The notes beneath the pieces are model-generated. The model made no database searches. It had not been told where the DNA came from and saw only the letters and a list, made by a program, of their open reading frames with translations. From contig NZ_CP077172.1 of assembly GCF_050231725.1 (NCBI RefSeq), positions 992,001-1,056,000 of the forward strand: a stretch of 64,000 bases of DNA. The letters run 5' to 3'. Positions within the stretch are counted from its first letter, which is position 1. Each line of letters opens with the position of its first letter. Below are positions 59,646-64,000 of the stretch, in pieces. The translations under genes and the position numbers were made by a program. This DNA is from Fusobacterium nucleatum_L. Its GTDB lineage: Bacteria; Fusobacteriota; Fusobacteriia; Fusobacteriales; Fusobacteriaceae.

Positions 59646-60419
59646 TTATAATTCTTTAACTTTTTCTATAACTCTATCTGCAATCCTGGAGAATGTTTCT
59701 TCTGGATAAATGTTTTCTCCTTTAGTTAGTTTTGCAATCTGTTTAGTCATAGGAAGTTCTCCTAGAAGCTCAACATCATTTTCTTTCAAGAAAGTTTGAG
59801 TGTCATTTTCATCTGTTAAATAGATTTTATTATTACAACAATCACAAGTGATATAGCTCATATTTTCTATTAAACCTATAATATTTTGCCTCATTTTTCT
59901 TGCCATTTTAATTGCTTTTGTAACTATCATAGAAACCATATCTTGTGGAACTGAAACCATAATTAAGCCTTTAATATTGAAACTTTTCATAACAGTCAAA
60001 GGGACATCACCTGTTCCTGGAGGCATATCTATTAAAAGATAGTCTAAATCACTCCAAACAACTTCATTCCAAAACTGCATAACAGCTCCTGCAATTACAG
60101 GTCCACGCCATACAACAGGTTCATTTTCGTCTATCATAAGATTTATTGAAACTATTTCTATTCCATCTTTTGTAACAACTGGATACATATTTTTTCCATC
60201 AGTTGTCATTTTTTGCTCACTAACTCCCATAAGTCTTGGAATACTAGGCCCAGTTATATCTGCATCCATAACTCCAACAGAATATCCTTTTTTCTTTAAT
60301 TCTTTTGCAAGTAAAGTAGTTACAGTAGATTTTCCTACTCCACCTTTTCCACTCATAATTGCAATAACATTTTTTATATTTTTATTTTCATTAACTTTAG
60401 GTGCATCTTTTTGTATCAT
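59646..60419 (-). CDS. Mrp/ApbC-family iron-sulfur cluster carrier ATPase
   Basis: A 257-residue P-loop ATPase of the Mrp/NBP35 group, which moves Fe-S clusters to target proteins. The deviant Walker A is SGKGGVGKSTVTTLLAKELK (residues 28-47), followed by DADITGPSIPRLMG, MPPGTGDVPLTVMKS and the ENMSYITCDCCNNK segment with a CxxC pair for cluster binding. It lacks the N-terminal MIP18 domain seen in some Mrp proteins. Single gene, divergent from the YbaN-family gene. Confidence 0.9.
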   Translation of the reverse strand: MIQKDAPKVNENKNIKNVIAIMSGKGGVGKSTVTTLLAKELKKKGYSVGVMDADITGPSIPRLMGVSEQKMTTDGKNMYPVVTKDGIEIVSINLMIDENEPVVWRGPVIAGAVMQFWNEVVWSDLDYLLIDMPPGTGDVPLTVMKSFNIKGLIMVSVPQDMVSMIVTKAIKMARKMRQNIIGLIENMSYITCDCCNNKIYLTDENDTQTFLKENDVELLGELPMTKQIAKLTKGENIYPEETFSRIADRVIEKVKEL

Positions 60420-60578
60420 CTTTCACTCCTTAGTAATTTAATCATATTTCAATAGTTTAAACTTTTAGAGGACATTTGTCAATCTTATGTCTATTAAATA
60501 TTTTGATAAAATAAGTTCTTGAATTTTAAAGTAATAGCATATATAATAAATGGAATATTTTTTGGTGAGGAGATCTTA

Positions 60579-60956
60579 ATGGAAAATTTAAAGAAAAAAA
60601 TTTATATATGTACTGGACTTTTATCAATAGTATTAGGAATAATAGGAGCTTTTCTTCCAGTAATGCCTACTGTACCATTTTTGCTGGTGGCATTATTTTG
60701 CTTTGAAAGATCATCTAAGAAATATCATGAAATGATATTAAATAATAGATATTTTGGAAAAGTTTTAAGAGATTATTATGATGGTAGAGGTTTAACTGTT
60801 TTTGTAAAAATAAAAGCAATATTATTTTTAAGTTGTGGTATAGCTTTTTCAATTTATAAAGTGCAACACTTACATTTAAGAATAATGTTATTTGTTATTT
60901 GGTTAGGAGTTAGCCTTCATATTATGTTATTAAAAACTAAACCGAATAGAAAATAA
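60579..60956 (+). CDS. YbaN/DUF454 family membrane protein
   Basis: A 125-residue protein with three or four membrane segments. The DUF454 hallmark is GIIGAFLPVMPTVPFLLVAL then FCFERSSKKYHEMILNNRYF. The C-terminal half is VFVKIKAILFLSCGIAFSIY and further hydrophobic sequence. Function is unknown. ATG 60579 follows GAGGAG by six bases; an ORF running back to 60519 has no ribosome site. Confidence 0.85.
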   Translation: MENLKKKIYICTGLLSIVLGIIGAFLPVMPTVPFLLVALFCFERSSKKYHEMILNNRYFGKVLRDYYDGRGLTVFVKIKAILFLSCGIAFSIYKVQHLHLRIMLFVIWLGVSLHIMLLKTKPNRK

Positions 60957-60967
60957 AAATTAAAAAA

Positions 60968-60997
60968 ATGCAGCTATTAGATTTGTAATAGCTACAT
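60968..60997. terminator. Terminator between the YbaN-family gene and the NagD-like gene
   Basis: ATGCAGCTATTA (60968-60979) and TAATAGCTACAT (60986-60997) pair over 12 positions with one mismatch. Convergent genes lie on either side. Confidence 0.7.
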
Positions 60998-61042
60998 TCT
61001 CTACAAATGATACTAAAAATTATGATTTTAGCTAAGAGTGAT

Positions 61043-61801
61043 TTATTTTATAAGTTCTTTTAAATTTTTAATAACTTTGCTAGGGTAAACTTTTAACCTA
61101 GCAATATCTTTTTCACTGTGAACACCAGAGCAAACCATTATAGTTTCAACATCTGCCTCATATCCAAGTTTGATATCAGTTTCAAGATTATCCCCAAGTA
61201 ATATTATGTCTTCTTTTTTTAGTTTTTTTTCTTCTAATAAAATATCTAATATTATTTGATAAGGTTTTCCTATTTTTATAGCTTCAATACCAGAAGCATA
61301 TTCTAACATATCTATTACAGCCCCGTTTCCTATATCAAAGGTTCCGTTGTTTGCAAGTAGTCTATCAGGATTTGTTGCAATAAATTTTGCCCCTGCTAAA
61401 ATATTATGTAAGGCATCACTATACTTTTTATAAGTAGCATTTCTATCTAAACCAATAACAACAAAATTAGCATTTTCTTGAACAATATCAAAATTCCATT
61501 CTTTCAATGCTTCTTCTAAGCCACTTTCTCCTAACATAAAACATTTTTTCCCAGGATAGTTTTTAGCAATAAATTTTGCAGTAGCCATTGCAGATGTGAA
61601 AAAATCTTCTTCCTTTATATTTTTAAAACCTAGATTTAACATATGCTCTTTAGCTTGTTTTTTAGTTCTTGTTGCATTATTTGTTAAGAATATGTAGGGC
61701 AGATTTTTAGATTGAAGATAATCTATAAATTCTCTAGCTCCATCTATATTTGTGCTTCCACTATACATAGTTCCATCTAAATCAATAATGTATGTTTTCA
61801 T
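61043..61801 (-). CDS. NagD-like HAD-superfamily (subclass IIA) phosphatase
   Basis: A 252-residue HAD hydrolase. Motif I is IIDLDGTMYSGS (nucleophile Asp8), motif II IFLTNNATRTKKQ, and the C-terminal motifs are KIGKPYQIIL and ILLGDNLETDIKLGYEADVE. The cap type is that of NagD/p-nitrophenyl phosphatase-like sugar or nucleotide phosphatases. The substrate is unknown. It lies 66 bp downstream of pgi across a hairpin, so a link to sugar phosphate metabolism is possible. Confidence 0.88.
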   Translation of the reverse strand: MKTYIIDLDGTMYSGSTNIDGAREFIDYLQSKNLPYIFLTNNATRTKKQAKEHMLNLGFKNIKEEDFFTSAMATAKFIAKNYPGKKCFMLGESGLEEALKEWNFDIVQENANFVVIGLDRNATYKKYSDALHNILAGAKFIATNPDRLLANNGTFDIGNGAVIDMLEYASGIEAIKIGKPYQIILDILLEEKKLKKEDIILLGDNLETDIKLGYEADVETIMVCSGVHSEKDIARLKVYPSKVIKNLKELIK

Positions 61802-61821
61802 TATTCACCTCTATTGAGAAA

Positions 61822-61858
61822 GGAGCTATTGCAATTTTTTATTTATTACAGTAGCCCC
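61822..61858 (-). terminator. Hairpin after pgi, probable terminator
   Basis: GGAGCTATTGCAA (61822-61834) and TTACAGTAGCCCC (61846-61858) pair over 13 positions, three of them G-T type. On the minus strand TTTCTC follows, so read-through to the NagD-like gene is likely partial. Confidence 0.55.
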
Positions 61859-61867
61859 CTTTTTAAT

Positions 61868-63208
61868 TTATTTTTTTAGTCTTTCATTTAATTCTTTAGA
61901 AAGTTCTTCATAACCTTTTTTACCTAAAAGAGCAAACATATTCTTTTTATATGATTCCACTCCAGGTTGGTCAAAAGGGTTAACATCTAATAGATAACCA
62001 CTTATAGCACAAGCTTTTTCGAAGAAATAAATTAAGTACCCTATATTAAAAGCAGTAACTTCAGGAATATTTATAACAAGATTAGGAACACCACCATCAA
62101 TGTGTGCAAGTAAAGTTCCTTCGAAAGCTTTATTGTTTACAAAAGAAAGTCCTTTGCCTTCTAGGTAATTAAGTCCATCTAAATCTTCAGTTTCTTTTTT
62201 TATAACTATATCTTTATCAGAATTTTCAACATTCAATATAGTTTCTATTAAGTTTCTTCTACCATCTTGTATATATTGTCCCATAGAGTGTAAATCGGTA
62301 GTCAAATCAACAGAAGCAGGGAAAATACCTTTCTTATCTTTTCCTTCTGACTCACCATATAGTTGTTTCCACCATTCAGAAATATAGTGGAATCTTGGTT
62401 CATAGTTAGCTAAAATTTCGATGTTATAATTTTTCTTATAAAGTATGTTTCTTATAGCAGCATATTTATAACAATCATTATCTGAAAAATCTTTTGAGTA
62501 GTCTTCTCTTGCAGTTTTTGCTCCATTCATTAAATCATCTATATTTATTCCAGCAACAGCTATTGGAAGTAGACCAACTGCCGTTAAAACTGAAAATCTT
62601 CCTCCTACATCATCAGGAATCACAAATTCTTCATAACCTTTTTCATCTGCAAGTTTCTTTAAAGCACCTTTGTTTTTATCAGTTGTAACATAGATTCTAT
62701 CTTTTGCATTTTCACCATATTTGTTTTCTAAAAGTTCTTTAAACACTCTGAAAGCTATTGCAGGCTCAGTTGTTGTTCCTGACTTAGAGATTACATTCAC
62801 TGAAAAATCTCTATCTCCAATAATTTCTATTAAATCTTTTAAATATTTTCCTGATATATTTTGCCCAGCAAAATATATTTCAGGAGCATTTCTCTTTTCT
62901 TTGTTTAAAGAGTTAAAAAAACTATGGCTTAAACATTCTATAACTGCTCTTGCTCCTAAATAAGAACCACCTATGCCAATGACAATTAAAACTTCAGAAT
63001 CATTTTTAATTTTTTCACTAGCTTTTTTTATTCTAGAGAACTCTTCTCTATCATAATTCACAGGTAAGTCTAACCAACCTAAAAAATCATTTCCAGCTCC
63101 ACTTTTGTTATGTAATTTTTGTATGACCTCATCAACTAAAGGTTTCATTTGGTTTAATTCAGCTTCACTGATGAATTTAAAAATTTTTGAATAATCTAAT
63201 TTAATCAT
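61868..63208 (-). CDS. pgi: Glucose-6-phosphate isomerase
   Basis: A 446-residue isomerase of the Firmicutes-type length, interconverting glucose-6-P and fructose-6-P. Conserved blocks are VLIVIGIGGSYLGARAVIEC, VISKSGTTTEPAIAFRVFKE, FVIPDDVGGRFSVLTAVGLL, SVDLTTDLHSMGQYIQDGRR and PFDQPGVESYKKNMFALLGK. AGGAGGAG precedes the ATG and TATAAT (63242-63247, minus strand) gives the -10. It is the entry point of galactose-derived glucose-6-P into glycolysis. Confidence 0.97.
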   Translation of the reverse strand: MIKLDYSKIFKFISEAELNQMKPLVDEVIQKLHNKSGAGNDFLGWLDLPVNYDREEFSRIKKASEKIKNDSEVLIVIGIGGSYLGARAVIECLSHSFFNSLNKEKRNAPEIYFAGQNISGKYLKDLIEIIGDRDFSVNVISKSGTTTEPAIAFRVFKELLENKYGENAKDRIYVTTDKNKGALKKLADEKGYEEFVIPDDVGGRFSVLTAVGLLPIAVAGINIDDLMNGAKTAREDYSKDFSDNDCYKYAAIRNILYKKNYNIEILANYEPRFHYISEWWKQLYGESEGKDKKGIFPASVDLTTDLHSMGQYIQDGRRNLIETILNVENSDKDIVIKKETEDLDGLNYLEGKGLSFVNNKAFEGTLLAHIDGGVPNLVINIPEVTAFNIGYLIYFFEKACAISGYLLDVNPFDQPGVESYKKNMFALLGKKGYEELSKELNERLKK

Positions 63209-63339
63209 TTTTGTTACTCCTCCTAATTTTTATACTTTTTTATTATATCATTTTTTTGGAAATATTGCTTGACTATTTGGACACTTTATGATAAATTAGT
63301 TAATAATTTTTAATTATATTTATATTGAATATATTGTTC

Positions 63340-63358
63340 AGTATAAATATACTATAAT
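63340..63358 (+). promoter_or_regulatory. -10 box with a dyad upstream of the symporter gene
   Basis: AGTATA (63340-63345) and TATACT (63348-63353) are perfect arms that run into TATAAT (63353-63358), 21 bp before the ATG. The dyad lies in the spacer region, suggesting regulator binding, but no -35 match was seen. Confidence 0.4.
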
Positions 63359-63379
63359 TTCTTTAAGGGAGGGAATGTT

Positions 63380-64000
63380 ATGAGCAAGAAAATTGGTTTG
63401 GTTCCAAGACTGATAATTGCAATCATTGTGGGTATTCTAATAGGACAATTTATGCCACTTTGGATTGTAAGAATTTTTAAAACATTTAGTACATTCTTTG
63501 GTTTATTCCTATCGTTCTTTATACCATTAATGATAGTAGGATTTGTTGTATCAGGAATAGCAAAACTTACAGAAGGTGCAGGGAAACTTTTAGGATTTAC
63601 AGCTGTTGTTTCTTACATCTCAACAATAATAGCAGGGACATTTTCATATACAGCTGCAGCTAATCTATATCCAAAATTAGTTTCAGGAATTTCTCAAGGA
63701 ATAAGTTTTGAAGGAAAGGATGTTGCACCTTATTTTACAATTCCTTTAAAACCACCTATAGATGTAACTGCTGCAATAGTTTTTGCATTTATGATGGGAA
63801 TTACAATTAGTATTATGAGAAGCCAAAAGAAAGGTGAAACAACATTTAATTTATTTGTAGAGTATGAAGAAATTATATCAAAAATATTAGCTGGATTTGT
63901 AATTCCATTATTACCTTTCCATATTTTAGGAATATTTAGTGAAATGGCATATTCTGGAATAGTATTTAAAGTTCTTGGTGTATTTGCAGCTATCTATCTA
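63380..64000 (+). CDS. Dicarboxylate/amino acid:cation symporter (DAACS family), 5' part
   Basis: The first 207 codons of a membrane carrier cut off by the window edge. It opens MSKKIGLVPRLIIAIIVGIL then IGQFMPLWIVRIFKTFSTFF, with GLFLSFFIPLMIVGFVVSGI, AKLTEGAGKLLGFTAVVSYI and PLKPPIDVTAAIVFAFMMGI. These are the first membrane segments of the sodium:dicarboxylate (SDF/DAACS) family; the HP1, NMDGT and HP2 regions would lie beyond 64000. GGGAGGG precedes the ATG. Substrate (glutamate, aspartate, serine or dicarboxylates) cannot be decided. Confidence 0.85.
   Translation, partial: MSKKIGLVPRLIIAIIVGILIGQFMPLWIVRIFKTFSTFFGLFLSFFIPLMIVGFVVSGIAKLTEGAGKLLGFTAVVSYISTIIAGTFSYTAAANLYPKLVSGISQGISFEGKDVAPYFTIPLKPPIDVTAAIVFAFMMGITISIMRSQKKGETTFNLFVEYEEIISKILAGFVIPLLPFHILGIFSEMAYSGIVFKVLGVFAAIYL

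Noticed and set aside
1..64000. CRISPR array, prophage, insertion sequence, tRNA or rRNA genes
   Set aside because: No short regularly spaced direct repeats, transposase, integrase, phage structural gene, cloverleaf or rRNA sequence was recognised anywhere in the window.

Overview
The window reads as a chromosomal segment of a Fusobacterium, most likely of the F. nucleatum / F. periodonticum group. The reasons are very low GC, strong A/T third-position bias, tight operons with clear AGGAGG-type ribosome sites, and gene content typical of that genus. No phage, insertion sequence, CRISPR array, tRNA or rRNA was seen. REGION 1 (1-8040): small accessory genes (start of a PD-(D/E)XK-type protein, a DUF1877/YfbM protein, DUF554 membrane protein, a small P-loop kinase-like protein, an HxlR regulator divergent from an NTF2-like protein), then the de novo NAD operon nadA-nadB-nadC-niaR and an EamA transporter. 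REGION 2 (8077-24091 and on to 27245): the classic replication-origin neighbourhood. On the minus strand lie rpmH-rnpA-yidD-yidC-jag-mnmE-mnmG. After an AT-rich 631-bp gap come, on the plus strand, a Rep-like initiator, an S4 protein, recF, a DciA-like gene, gyrB, gyrA, yfcE, pheS, pheT and a MORN-repeat exported protein. No dnaA or dnaN is present; a 637-residue plasmid-Rep-like protein sits where dnaA is usually found. REGION 3 (27304-43772): metabolism and transport on the minus strand: EamA transporter, a TetR-pepD-membrane transporter unit, the Leloir galactose operon galK-galT-galE, a YfcC-type carrier, a tripartite tricarboxylate transporter (tctC-tctB-tctA), an ABC-F ATPase and a second EamA protein. 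REGION 4 (43782-49199): a cytoplasmic-looking S8 protease, formate-tetrahydrofolate ligase, a C39-like cysteine-protease-fold protein, a YoaK-family protein and a double-PepSY exported protein. REGION 5 (49469-59481): one long minus-strand operon for a type II secretion / type IV pilus-like machine: minor pseudopilin, small exported protein, GspE/PilB ATPase, GspF/PilC platform, major pseudopilin, prepilin peptidase, three minor pseudopilins, a PilM-PilN-like fusion, a PilO-like protein and a secretin. REGION 6 (59646-64000): Mrp/ApbC ATPase, YbaN-family protein, NagD-like phosphatase, pgi and the start of a dicarboxylate/amino acid:cation symporter. Threaded between genes are two families of palindromic intergenic repeats: a 73-bp hairpin (four copies, with compensatory base changes) and a longer element ending in AAAATAGTTC-type inverted repeats (six copies, two of which carry the 73-bp hairpin nested at their centre). 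Five of these ten copies lie inside the secretion/pilus operon. Other points of interest are a pseudopilin gene whose only sensible start codon is ATA, a ribosome site separated from its ATG by a perfect 10-bp hairpin, a candidate C-rich small RNA beside a promoter-like motif shared with the PepSY gene, and well-formed promoter/operator pairs for the HxlR and TetR regulators.
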